Origin: Flavobacteriaceae bacterium
GTDB taxonomy: Bacteria; Bacteroidota; Bacteroidia; Flavobacteriales; Flavobacteriaceae
Direction of reading: 5' to 3'
NCBI GenBank assembly: GCA_021647885.1
Contig: JAKITV010000007.1
Span: forward strand, 1 to 64,000
Length of the DNA stretch: 64,000 nt
Shown piece by piece: positions 17,927 to 25,756 of this stretch (its first letter is position 1; each line of letters opens with the position of its first letter). The notes beneath the pieces were generated by a model. It was not told the origin of the DNA, made no database searches, and saw nothing but the letters and a program-made list of their open reading frames with translations. A program made the translations under genes and the position numbers.

Positions 17927-18706
17927 ATGGCTAAAAAGAAAGAAGTTAGTGTAGAAGAAAGATTAAGAGCACTATATGATTTACAATTAATAGATTCTCG
18001 TATTGACGAAATTAGAAGTGTAAGAGGAGAACTTCCATTAGAAGTACGTGATCTAGAAGATGAAGTTGAAGGTTTAAAAACTAGACTTCAAAAATTAGAC
18101 GAGAGTCTTGCTAATATAGAAGAGCAAATTAAAGCAAAAAAGAACCTTATGGAAGAGGCTAAAGCTTTAATTAAAAAATATAATGAACAACAAAAAAACG
18201 TTAGAAACAACCGAGAATTTAATTCTTTAACTAAAGAGGTTGAATTTCAAGAGTTAGAAATTCAGCTTGCAGAAAAGCACATTAAAGAATTTTTTGTTCA
18301 AATTGAACAAAAAAATGAGGTAATCAATACCACTAAAGAACGTTTAAAAGAACGAAGTAATCATTTAAAGCACAAAAAAGCAGAATTGGATACTATTCTT
18401 GCTGAAACTGAAAAAGAAGAAGAAACTTTAAATAAAAAATCTGAAAAGTATAAGCACTTAATTGAAGAACGTTTAGTAACTGCTTATCATAGAATTCGTA
18501 AGAATGTTAAAAACGGATTAGCAGTTGTGCCGATTGAAAGAGGAGCTGCAGGTGGTTCTTATTTTACTATTCCACCACAAGTAATTGTGGAAATTGCTTC
18601 TCGTAAAAAAATAATTACAGATGAGCATAGTGGACGGATTTTAGTTGACGAAGTTCTTGCTACCGAACAAAAAGCAAAGATGCAAAAACTATTTGCTAAA
18701 TTATAA
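17927..18706 (+). CDS. Coiled-coil protein with degenerate zinc ribbon
   Basis: A 259-residue protein of the C4-type zinc-ribbon/CT398-like family. A long antiparallel coiled-coil hairpin (about 15-190) precedes a small C-terminal domain. In most bacteria that domain binds zinc through four cysteines around a G-x-C-x-x-C...C-x-x-C core. Here the equivalent segment reads GAAGGSYFTIPPQ...DEHSGRILVD and the protein has no cysteines there, so the zinc site is lost while the fold signature remains. It probably acts with the Nif3-like protein encoded two bases upstream; the mechanism is unknown. Confidence 0.85.
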   Translation: MAKKKEVSVEERLRALYDLQLIDSRIDEIRSVRGELPLEVRDLEDEVEGLKTRLQKLDESLANIEEQIKAKKNLMEEAKALIKKYNEQQKNVRNNREFNSLTKEVEFQELEIQLAEKHIKEFFVQIEQKNEVINTTKERLKERSNHLKHKKAELDTILAETEKEEETLNKKSEKYKHLIEERLVTAYHRIRKNVKNGLAVVPIERGAAGGSYFTIPPQVIVEIASRKKIITDEHSGRILVDEVLATEQKAKMQKLFAKL

Positions 18707-18730
18707 TTCAGAATAACATCGTACAAATCT

Positions 18731-18764
18731 AAACCTCTATTAAGAAATGATAGAGGTTTTTTTT
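18731..18764 (+). terminator. Rho-independent terminator of nif3 operon
   Basis: AAACCTCTAT pairs perfectly with ATAGAGGTTT across a 9-base loop, followed by a run of T. Confidence 0.85.
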
Positions 18765-18866
18765 GTTATAACAATAAAGTAATATTACGATAATAGATAA
18801 TAAACATATTTGATTTAAGTTTCACACAAAAATATCGACTACTTAAAAACAATAAATCATAGACAC

Positions 18867-19523
18867 ATGAAATCGTTAGTATTATCATTATCATTCATTC
18901 TTTTATTTAGCTGCCAAAACCATGCAAAAGAAAACAAAAAACAGGACGCAATACTAAAATTAAAACCCATTGAAGTTCCTTTACAAAACGGAAAAGCCAG
19001 AGCTTATTTTGCAAGCGGCTGTTTTTGGTGTGTAGAAGCTGTTTACGAAAGCGTTAAAGGCGTAGAAGAAGTTATTAATGGCTACTCTGGAGGTCATACT
19101 TTAAACCCAACATACGAAACAAGCAATACAGAAAAAACAGGTCATGCCGAAGCTGTAGAAGTTATTTATGACCCAAACATTGTAGATTTTTCAACTTTAG
19201 TTGATGTCTATTTTGGTTCACAAAATCCCACTCAATTTAATGGTCAAGGACCAGATAGAGGCTCACAATATCGCTCCATTATTTTTTATCAAAACGATAC
19301 GCAAAAACAAATTATTTTAAAGAAAAAAGAAGCACTCGCAAAAAAACTAAATGCTAAAATCGCAGCCGAAGTTTATCCATTTCAAAAATTTTGGATTGCT
19401 GAAGATTACCACCAAAATTACGAAAGGCTACATCCTGAAAACAGATATATTCAAAATGTATCTATTCCAAGATTAAATCGCTTTAAAAGTAAATTTCCTC
19501 ACTTAATAAAAAGTAACCATTAG
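18867..19523 (+). CDS. msrA: Peptide-methionine (S)-S-oxide reductase, lipoprotein form
   Basis: Repairs oxidised methionine (S-epimer) in proteins. The catalytic GCFWC is at 51-55 with nucleophile C52, and the domain continues through GYSGGHTLNPTYE and FWIAEDYHQNY to the C-terminus. An N-terminal signal ending ILLFSC (C16) is a lipobox, so this copy is likely anchored to a membrane and works outside the cytoplasm. Length is 218 residues. It is transcribed alone and ends just before a strong palindrome at 19534. Confidence 0.95.
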   Translation: MKSLVLSLSFILLFSCQNHAKENKKQDAILKLKPIEVPLQNGKARAYFASGCFWCVEAVYESVKGVEEVINGYSGGHTLNPTYETSNTEKTGHAEAVEVIYDPNIVDFSTLVDVYFGSQNPTQFNGQGPDRGSQYRSIIFYQNDTQKQIILKKKEALAKKLNAKIAAEVYPFQKFWIAEDYHQNYERLHPENRYIQNVSIPRLNRFKSKFPHLIKSNH

Positions 19524-19533
19524 TATAGAAACT

Positions 19534-19566
19534 AGACCTCACAGGTTTTTAAAACCTGTGAGGTCT
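19534..19566. repeat. 33-nt palindrome, copy 1
   Basis: Two perfect 16-base arms (AGACCTCACAGGTTTT and its complement) around a single T. The identical 33 bases recur at 28068-28100. Lying between msrA and the convergent methyltransferase remnant, it could act as a bidirectional terminator, but its exact duplication marks it as a dispersed repeat. Confidence 0.85.
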
Positions 19567-19581
19567 TATAATAAAAAGACA

Positions 19582-20344
19582 TTAAATCTTGCTCGCTTTA
19601 AGAGTGAAAATTAAAGGATATAATTTATCTTTAGTTACATAATAACCCGTTTCAGTTTTTACTAAATCCGGTAAAACGTTATATGGACTTTCGTCAAATT
19701 CATTTAAGTATTCAATATGCAATCCAGCTTCTGTTAATGCAGATATAACGTCACCCAAACCATGATTCCAACAATATTCTCTGCTTATCATTTTTGATGA
19801 TTCATCAGCATAAGTACCTTGATACTCTTCATAAATCTCATTTTCTTGCATATAACCATATTTCATAATTGGCTTACCACTTAAATAATCAAACATCCAA
19901 ACAATTGGGTGAAATTCAGCTATAAAAAAAGTGCCTCCTTTTTTTAAACGCTGAGCAATCATTCTTCCCCAAGGCTTTAAATCTGGCAACCAACCAATCA
20001 CACCATAACTGGTAAAAACAATATCAAAAGTATCTTTAATTATTCTTGTAATATCCAAAACATTACAACAAAAAAACTCAGCATCTAATGATAGTTCTTC
20101 ATTTAACTGCTTCGCTAATTTTATACCTTCATCACTTAAATCTACTCCAACTCAATGTATCTTGCCCAAAATGACACTGTAAATGCAATAACGATTTTTG
20201 GTTCACATTTAATTCGTAAGCCATTAATGATGATTTACCTTGTTTAAAAGCATCCAAATATTACATCTCACTCTTGGCATGTACTTTTACTTTCTCATTC
20301 CACGTAGCTTTATTAGTTTTAAAAAACTTTTCGTTTTTAGACAT
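19582..20344 (-). pseudogene. Decayed SAM-dependent methyltransferase
   Basis: The C-terminal 158 residues (20058 down to 19582) read as the back half of a class I methyltransferase (DIVFTSYGVIGWLPDLKPW, then GGTFFIAEFHP). Reading back from there, the same frame continues through VDLSDEGIKLAKQ upstream of 20058. The beginning is found from ATG 20344 (MSKNEKFFKTNKATWNEKV...) but is broken. A TAA lies at 20261-20263, and a deletion plus frameshift between LHLQCHFGQDTLSW and VDLSDEG (about 20140-20150) removes the glycine-rich SAM-binding loop. The intact frame from 20058 lacks the cofactor site, so I call the locus a pseudogene rather than a short gene. Confidence 0.85.
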
Positions 20345-20391
20345 ATTAATTAGTTTCAACTTCTAATATAAAACTTTTTCTCAATGTTCCT

Positions 20392-20399
20392 TATATTTG
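20392..20399 (+). promoter_or_regulatory. Promoter -7 box for DUF6503 lipoprotein
   Basis: TATATTTG, an exact TAnnTTTG match, 16 bases upstream of the ATG at 20416. Confidence 0.55.
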
Positions 20400-20415
20400 G
20401 TAAAAATCACACCTT

Positions 20416-21084
20416 ATGAAGCACTTGATGTATATTCTTATTATTACTCTTTCCGTTTTATCTTGCAAACAAGAGATAAAGATTGGGGCAAAAGAAAAAC
20501 CATTAACAATTGCACAAAAAATTGCTAATGCAAATGGTTATGAGCATTGGAATAAAGTTTCTAAAATAGATTTTACTTTTAATGTAGATAGAGATTCAAG
20601 CCATTTTGAACGCTCTTGGCAATGGGAACCAAAAACTAATGACGTTACTTTAATAACTAAAAATAACACAATTTCTTATAACAGATCACAAATTGATAGT
20701 ACAAATATAAAAGTAGATCAAGGTTTTATTAATGATAAATTTTGGCTGCTAATTCCATTTCAATTGGTTTGGGATGAAGGTATTACAATTTCTAAACCAG
20801 TAGTAACTAAAGCACCAATAAGTAAAAAACAACTCAATAAAATTACGCTTACCTACTCAAGTAAAGGTGGCTACACACCTGGTGATGCTTACGATTTATT
20901 TTATGATGATAGTTATATAATTAGAGAATGGGTTTACAGAAAAGGCAATTCAGACGAACCATCGCTAATCAACTCTTTTGAAAATTATCAAGATTTTAAT
21001 GGTTTAAAAATAGCTTTAGAACACAAAAAACTAGAAGGCAATTGGAATCTAAATTTTACTAACATAAAAGTAACCCTAGAATAA
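20416..21084 (+). CDS. DUF6503-like lipoprotein
   Basis: A 222-residue predicted lipoprotein (signal ending LSVLSC, C17). The rest looks like a beta-rich fold of the kind seen in the flavobacterial DUF6503 group, with a repeated tryptophan/aromatic pattern (ERSWQWEPK, FWLLIPFQLVWDEG) and an ENYQDFNGLKI segment resembling LolA/outer-membrane-lipoprotein-like domains. Function unknown. It has its own promoter and is followed by kynU with a separate promoter, so its link to tryptophan degradation is only positional. Confidence 0.75.
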   Translation: MKHLMYILIITLSVLSCKQEIKIGAKEKPLTIAQKIANANGYEHWNKVSKIDFTFNVDRDSSHFERSWQWEPKTNDVTLITKNNTISYNRSQIDSTNIKVDQGFINDKFWLLIPFQLVWDEGITISKPVVTKAPISKKQLNKITLTYSSKGGYTPGDAYDLFYDDSYIIREWVYRKGNSDEPSLINSFENYQDFNGLKIALEHKKLEGNWNLNFTNIKVTLE

Positions 21085-21106
21085 ATCGTTTTAGTGTAAA
21101 AATCCC

Positions 21107-21114
21107 TATTTTTG
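21107..21114 (+). promoter_or_regulatory. Promoter -7 box for kynU
   Basis: TATTTTTG matches TAnnTTTG, 26 bases before the TTG start of kynU; the likely head of the kynurenine gene cluster. Confidence 0.55.
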
Positions 21115-21139
21115 AGTACAACCAAAATATCTTAAAAAA

Positions 21140-22411
21140 TTGTCCAAATATCAACTTGGTCTTGATTTCGCAAAACAGCAAGACTATTTAGACGAATTAT
21201 CTGATTATAGGAATAAATTCCATATCCCAAAAGACAAAAACGGAAATGAATTAATCTATCTTACAGGAAATTCACTTGGTTTACAACCAATATCTACAAA
21301 ATCATACATTAATCAAGAACTTGAAGACTGGGCAAATCTTGGTGTAGAAGGACATGCTCATGCTAAAAATCCTTGGCTGTCTTATCACGAATTTTTAACC
21401 GATAGTATGGCTAAATTAGTAGGAGCAAAACCCATTGAAGTTGTTGTAATGAATACACTTACTGCGAACCTTCATTTTATGATGGTCTCTTTTTATCAGC
21501 CAACTCAATCGCGTTATAAAATACTAATTGAAAGTGATGCCTTTCCATCAGATAAATATGCAGTAGAATCTCAATTACGTCATCATGGTTTCGATGATAA
21601 AGAAGGATTAATACTTTGGAAACCAAGAAAGAATGAAGAGTTATTACATTATGAAGATTTAGAAGCTATTTTAGAATCTCAAGGCGATGAGATTGCTTTA
21701 ATAATGATTGGAGGAGTTAACTATTATACAGGACAATATTTTGATTTAAAACGTATTACAGATTTAGGCCATAAGTTTGATTGTTTTGTAGGTTTCGATT
21801 GTGCTCATGGAGCTGGAAATGTAGTATTAAATCTACATGATTCAGGAGCAGATTTTGCCGTTTGGTGCACCTATAAATATCTAAATTCTGGACCAGGAAG
21901 TCTCGCAGGTTGTTTTGTTCATGAACGTCATGCTCATAATAAAAATTTAAACCGATTTACAGGTTGGTGGAGCCATAACAAGCAAACACGCTTTAATATG
22001 AGACATGAATTTGATGTGCTTCCAGGAGCCGAAGGTTGGCAATTAAGCAATCCTCCTATTCTATCTATGGCTGCCATTAAAGCTTCATTAGATTTGTTTA
22101 ATGAAGTTGGAATTAAAAGGCTCACTAAAAAGTCCAGAAAATTAACTGGCTATTTTGAGTTTTTAATCAACAAATTAAATAATAAAGACATAAAAATCAT
22201 TACGCCAACAAATCCTGAAGAACGTGGTTGTCAATTGTCAATTCAAGTAAAAAATGCAGATAAAAACCTACATGATAAATTGACTAAATCAGGAGTATTA
22301 AGCGACTGGAGAGAACCAGACGTGATTCGCTGTGCTCCTGTACCACTTTATAATACTTTTGAAGATGTATATTTTATAGTTGAAAAATTGAAGAATATTT
22401 TGAGTAAATAA
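21140..22411 (+). CDS. kynU: Kynureninase
   Basis: PLP enzyme that cleaves 3-hydroxykynurenine (or kynurenine) to 3-hydroxyanthranilate (anthranilate) and alanine. The PLP lysine is K246 in CTYKYLNSGPGS, preceded by the GFDCAHGAGN segment; LTGNSLGLQP and MNTLTANLH are family signatures. At 423 residues it is full length. The start is TTG at 21140, which gives the normal N-terminus. It heads a same-strand series of kynurenine-pathway genes reaching to 30650. A 345-base repeat-rich gap separates it from kmo. Confidence 0.95.
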   Translation: MSKYQLGLDFAKQQDYLDELSDYRNKFHIPKDKNGNELIYLTGNSLGLQPISTKSYINQELEDWANLGVEGHAHAKNPWLSYHEFLTDSMAKLVGAKPIEVVVMNTLTANLHFMMVSFYQPTQSRYKILIESDAFPSDKYAVESQLRHHGFDDKEGLILWKPRKNEELLHYEDLEAILESQGDEIALIMIGGVNYYTGQYFDLKRITDLGHKFDCFVGFDCAHGAGNVVLNLHDSGADFAVWCTYKYLNSGPGSLAGCFVHERHAHNKNLNRFTGWWSHNKQTRFNMRHEFDVLPGAEGWQLSNPPILSMAAIKASLDLFNEVGIKRLTKKSRKLTGYFEFLINKLNNKDIKIITPTNPEERGCQLSIQVKNADKNLHDKLTKSGVLSDWREPDVIRCAPVPLYNTFEDVYFIVEKLKNILSK

Positions 22412-22756
22412 AGTACCATTCTGAACGAAGTGAAGAATCTCATAAAAAATATTTCGACAAGTTCAGTATGACAAAACATATAAAACAAAATCAATGCAGA
22501 GCATTGAAAAACGACCTCTTAAAAATTGTCGTAAAATTTAAATTGAAGAATTCGTTAAAAAGCTTCCGCTTGCTCGAATTCAGCTTTAGCTGAAAAGGTC
22601 GGAAGATTTAGGATTCAAAAGAAAAATTTAGACAACTTTTTAAACAGTTTAGATTTTTTGGTTATTTTTCATCAATGGAAAAAGAATATAAGAATAGATC
22701 AAGTTAAAATTAATGAGATTCCTTCCCGATAGCTATCGGGATTAATAGGAAAAAAT
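22412..22756. repeat. Repeat-rich gap between kynU and kmo
   Basis: A 345-base gap with no gene. It contains a GAACGAAGTGAAGAATCTC stretch near 22422 of a type common in flavobacterial intergenic DNA, nested hairpins at 22563-22606 (CTTCCG/CGGAAG enclosing CAGCTTTAGCTG), and a perfect 18-base palindrome TCCCGATAGCTATCGGGA at 22724-22741, which stops 15 bases before the kmo ATG. No promoter-like box is convincing. Confidence 0.75.
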
Positions 22757-24169
22757 ATGAAAAACAAACAAAACATCCTCATAATTGGCGCAGGACTTTG
22801 CGGTTCGTTATTGGCGTTACGATTAGGCCAACGAGGTTACAATGTTAATGTATTTGAAAAACGTCCAGATCTTCGAAAAGTTAACATAAGTGCAGGCAAA
22901 TCAATCAATCTCGCTTTTTCAGATCGTGGAATTAAAGCCATGAAATTAGTCGGAATCCAAGATAAGGTTAAACCCCTTTGTATTCCCATGAATGGTCGTA
23001 TGTTACACGATAAAGAAGGTAACACAAAGCTCTCAAATTATAGTGGTCGAAATCATGAATACATCAATTCAATTTCAAGAGGACAACTTACCGCTTTATT
23101 AATGGATGAAGCCGAAGCCTTAGATAATGTAACAATCCTTTTCAACAAAAAATGTACATCTGTAGATTTCGAAAAAACCACAGTAAGCTTTTATGATTAT
23201 GAAACCAAGACTAGATTTATTGAAGATGCCGATGTTATAATTGGTACAGATGGAGCAGGTTCTGTTTTACGCCAAAACTATTATTTAAGCAAAAAGTTCT
23301 TGTTCAGCTTTTCACAAAATTATCTCACACATGGCTATAAAGAATTAAGTATCCTTCCTACAGAAACAGGAGGCTTTAAAACTTATAAAAATGCATTACA
23401 TATTTGGCCAAGAGGTAATTTTATGCTTATTGCCTTGCCTAATTTAGATGGTAGTTTTACGGTAACGTTGTTTTTAAGTCATGATGAAGGCGAATACAAT
23501 TTCAATAATCTAACAACTCCCGAAATCGTTATAGAATTCTTCCAAAAAGAATTTCCAGATGCATTAGAATTAATGCCAAATTTGATAGATGATTTTTTTG
23601 AAAACCCAACATCAGCATTAGGAACCGTTAAATGTTCGCCTTGGCATTACAAAGGAAACACGTTGTTAATGGGAGATGCAGCACATGCTGTCGTGCCTTT
23701 TTACGGACAAGGAATGAATGCTTCTTTTGAAGATGTAGTAGAACTAGACCAAATATTAGATAAATATGAAGGCGATTGGGAAACTGTTTTTAAAGCCTAC
23801 GAAAAAACACGTAAAAAAGATACAGATGCGATTGCAGATTTAGCGATTGATAACTTCTATGAAATGCGAGATCATGTAGCAAATCCTATATTCCAAGAAA
23901 AGCGTAAATTGGAAATGGATTTAGAACAGCATTTTCCAGATGAATATTCATCAAAATATTCGTTGGTAACTTTCAATGAAGACATTGGTTATAATGAAGC
24001 TATGACGAGAGGAAGAGCACAAGACAAAGCCATTTTAAATCTAATTGCTGATAAGGACATCTCGACTGCGTTCGATGTGACAAAAGATGAGTTAAGAACA
24101 ATTTTAGAAAAAGTAAAACAAGAAACTGAAGCAATTCTTGAAGATGATAGAATTGCTGGATTGAAATAA
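22757..24169 (+). CDS. kmo: Kynurenine 3-monooxygenase
   Basis: FAD-dependent aromatic hydroxylase converting kynurenine to 3-hydroxykynurenine with NADPH and O2. The dinucleotide fold GAGLCGS (11-17), the DG-type motif VIIGTDGAGS and the second FAD motif MGDAAHAVVPFYGQGMN are present; 470 residues fits KMO proteins. A C-terminal region with hydrophobic and charged helices follows, as in other KMOs. The start codon lies directly after a palindromic hairpin. Its neighbours kynU and haaO confirm the pathway assignment. Confidence 0.95.
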   Translation: MKNKQNILIIGAGLCGSLLALRLGQRGYNVNVFEKRPDLRKVNISAGKSINLAFSDRGIKAMKLVGIQDKVKPLCIPMNGRMLHDKEGNTKLSNYSGRNHEYINSISRGQLTALLMDEAEALDNVTILFNKKCTSVDFEKTTVSFYDYETKTRFIEDADVIIGTDGAGSVLRQNYYLSKKFLFSFSQNYLTHGYKELSILPTETGGFKTYKNALHIWPRGNFMLIALPNLDGSFTVTLFLSHDEGEYNFNNLTTPEIVIEFFQKEFPDALELMPNLIDDFFENPTSALGTVKCSPWHYKGNTLLMGDAAHAVVPFYGQGMNASFEDVVELDQILDKYEGDWETVFKAYEKTRKKDTDAIADLAIDNFYEMRDHVANPIFQEKRKLEMDLEQHFPDEYSSKYSLVTFNEDIGYNEAMTRGRAQDKAILNLIADKDISTAFDVTKDELRTILEKVKQETEAILEDDRIAGLK

Positions 24170-24181
24170 TATTTAGTCTAT

Positions 24182-24208
24182 CCTGCAAGGTTTCAAAAAC
24201 CTTGTAGG
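24182..24208. repeat. Hairpin after kmo, variant of the 33-nt family
   Basis: CCTGCAAGGTTT pairs with AAACCTTGTAGG (one G-T pair) and is followed by a T-run. It resembles the dispersed palindrome at 19534 and 28068 in layout and could terminate or attenuate transcription between kmo and ridA. Confidence 0.6.
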
Positions 24209-24246
24209 TTTTTAACAAAGAAAAATAAAAACTAACATTAATAAGA

Positions 24247-24265
24247 TTTCCACTTTCGTGGGAAA
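24247..24265. repeat. Start-proximal hairpin before ridA
   Basis: TTTCCAC-TTTC-GTGGGAAA forms a hairpin six bases before the ridA ATG. Near-identical units lie at the same place before obg (60695-60713) and purK (62058-62071). Confidence 0.65.
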
Positions 24266-24270
24266 TAATT

Positions 24271-24720
24271 ATGAGTAACAAAAAAAATGAGATTCCTGCT
24301 CCCGATAATTATCGGGACGCAGGAAGTAAAGTAACACCAAGAGGAGCATACCCACACACCAAACGTGTAGGTGATTTTATTTTTGTATCAGGAACCAGCT
24401 CACGTCGTGCAGACAATAGTTTTGCAGGTGTTGAATTAGTTGACGAAATGGGGACAAAACGTTTAGATATTGCAACCCAAACAAGAGCAGTTTTAGACAA
24501 TATTGCTGCAAATCTTGAAAAAGAAGGTGCTTCCTTAAGCGATGTGGTTGATGTCACCACTTTTTTAGTAAATATGAACGATTTTGCAGGATATAATAAA
24601 GCCTATGCCGAATATTTTAATGCCGAAACAGGACCAGCAAGAACCACTGTTGCAGTACACCAATTACCGCATCCTGATTTGGTGGTGGAAATTAAAGTGA
24701 TGGCTTATAAAAAATTGTAA
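24271..24720 (+). CDS. RidA-family deaminase, likely 2-aminomuconate deaminase
   Basis: A 149-residue YjgF/YER057c/UK114 (RidA) protein with the family segments [35 protein letters not shown] and [13 protein letters not shown]. Members in kynurenine clusters hydrolyse 2-aminomuconate to release ammonia, and its place between kmo and the semialdehyde dehydrogenase suggests that role here (inference). Residues 7-18 ([12 protein letters not shown]) are encoded by a palindromic dispersed repeat at 24293-24325, an unusual N-terminal addition ahead of the conserved PRGAYPH start. Confidence 0.88.
   Translation: MSNKKNEIPAPDNYRDAGSKVTPRGAYPHTKRVGDFIFVSGTSSRRADNSFAGVELVDEMGTKRLDIATQTRAVLDNIAANLEKEGASLSDVVDVTTFLVNMNDFAGYNKAYAEYFNAETGPARTTVAVHQLPHPDLVVEIKVMAYKKL
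24293..24325. repeat. Palindromic repeat inside ridA coding sequence
   Basis: Nested inverted repeat: outer arms TTCCTGC/GCAGGAA enclose the perfect core TCCCGATAATTATCGGGA (24300-24317). The core belongs to the same family as 22724-22741, 30658-30673 and 32660-32675. It is read in frame as part of the RidA N-terminus. Confidence 0.8.
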
Positions 24721-24721
24721 T

Positions 24722-25756
24722 TTGTTAGCTTATAAATATAGAGATGGAAATATAAATAAGGTTGAAGGGCAAGATATTTCAAATTTTGAAAGGGATTTAC
24801 GCTCAATTGAAAGAAATTATTTTTGGGGGACTTACTATAAAGATCTTAATGACCCTTGTGAAGGACTTATATCAAATAGGTTTACAAAACAATTAACAAC
24901 TTTTATTCAGTTATTAGGAAAAAAAGAAACGAGAGAATCTAATAATTTGAGATACGCCTTTGAGAAATTCTTATTACAAATTGAGAAAATAGGAATTTAT
25001 TCATTATCAAAAACCTATAAAGATGCATTATTATGGGCACATTATGGTAATTCACACAAAGGTTTTTGTATTGAATATGATTTAGAATTGTTGTCTAAAA
25101 ATTATAATCACAATTTTAATGTCAAATACAACAAAAACATTCCTGAAATAGGCATTGCTGATATTGCCAATAAAAGAAAAAGGGATAAGATTGTAAATAA
25201 AGCATTTGGTTACAAATATAGAGGATGGAGATTTGAACAAGAATATAGGTTAATAACTAATGACCATGGAATAAATAATTATGATTTTAAGGCCTTAAAA
25301 TCAATCTATTTTGGATTAAGGATGGATAATGAACAAAAAACCAAAATAATGAATAGTCTAAAAGGTCGAGGTATAAATTATTTTCAAGTTGAACGCGTAA
25401 AAAAATCTTATCATTTTGATGCAAAACCAATTAAAGACATTAATTGCACAGAGATAACTTACCTAAAGCAAATTCCTTCTGAAATTACTGGTAATATTCC
25501 AATAAACTTTAAAATAATTAAACAAGATTATTGGGCGATAAGGGGTAAAGGAAATATAGAAATTGAATTGGAAAAAGTTATCAATAAAAAAGAATTACTG
25601 TGGTTAGCCGAATTAATAAAAGAAAACTTATTTTTCAATGCTGAATTTGTTATAATGTTTCATTATATAAAAAATAAAGACAGAGGTATAGCTTGGGCTA
25701 CTACTCATTATAAAGATGGTAAAATTGATATAAATATTAATGGCTTATTTGAATGA
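24722..25756 (+). CDS. DUF2971 domain protein within the kynurenine operon
   Basis: A 344-residue protein whose first two thirds match DUF2971: WGTYYKDLNDPCEG near the start, then LLWAHYGNSHKGFCIEYDL and RGWRFEQEYRLI. The domain is widespread in defence-like and stress contexts but has no established biochemical role. The start is TTG at 24722, two bases after the ridA stop, and its last bases overlap the next ATG (ATGA, 25753-25756), so it is tightly coupled to both catabolic neighbours. It has no obvious place in the pathway, and its very AT-rich codons suggest it may have been inserted. Confidence 0.82.
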   Translation: MLAYKYRDGNINKVEGQDISNFERDLRSIERNYFWGTYYKDLNDPCEGLISNRFTKQLTTFIQLLGKKETRESNNLRYAFEKFLLQIEKIGIYSLSKTYKDALLWAHYGNSHKGFCIEYDLELLSKNYNHNFNVKYNKNIPEIGIADIANKRKRDKIVNKAFGYKYRGWRFEQEYRLITNDHGINNYDFKALKSIYFGLRMDNEQKTKIMNSLKGRGINYFQVERVKKSYHFDAKPIKDINCTEITYLKQIPSEITGNIPINFKIIKQDYWAIRGKGNIEIELEKVINKKELLWLAELIKENLFFNAEFVIMFHYIKNKDRGIAWATTHYKDGKIDININGLFE

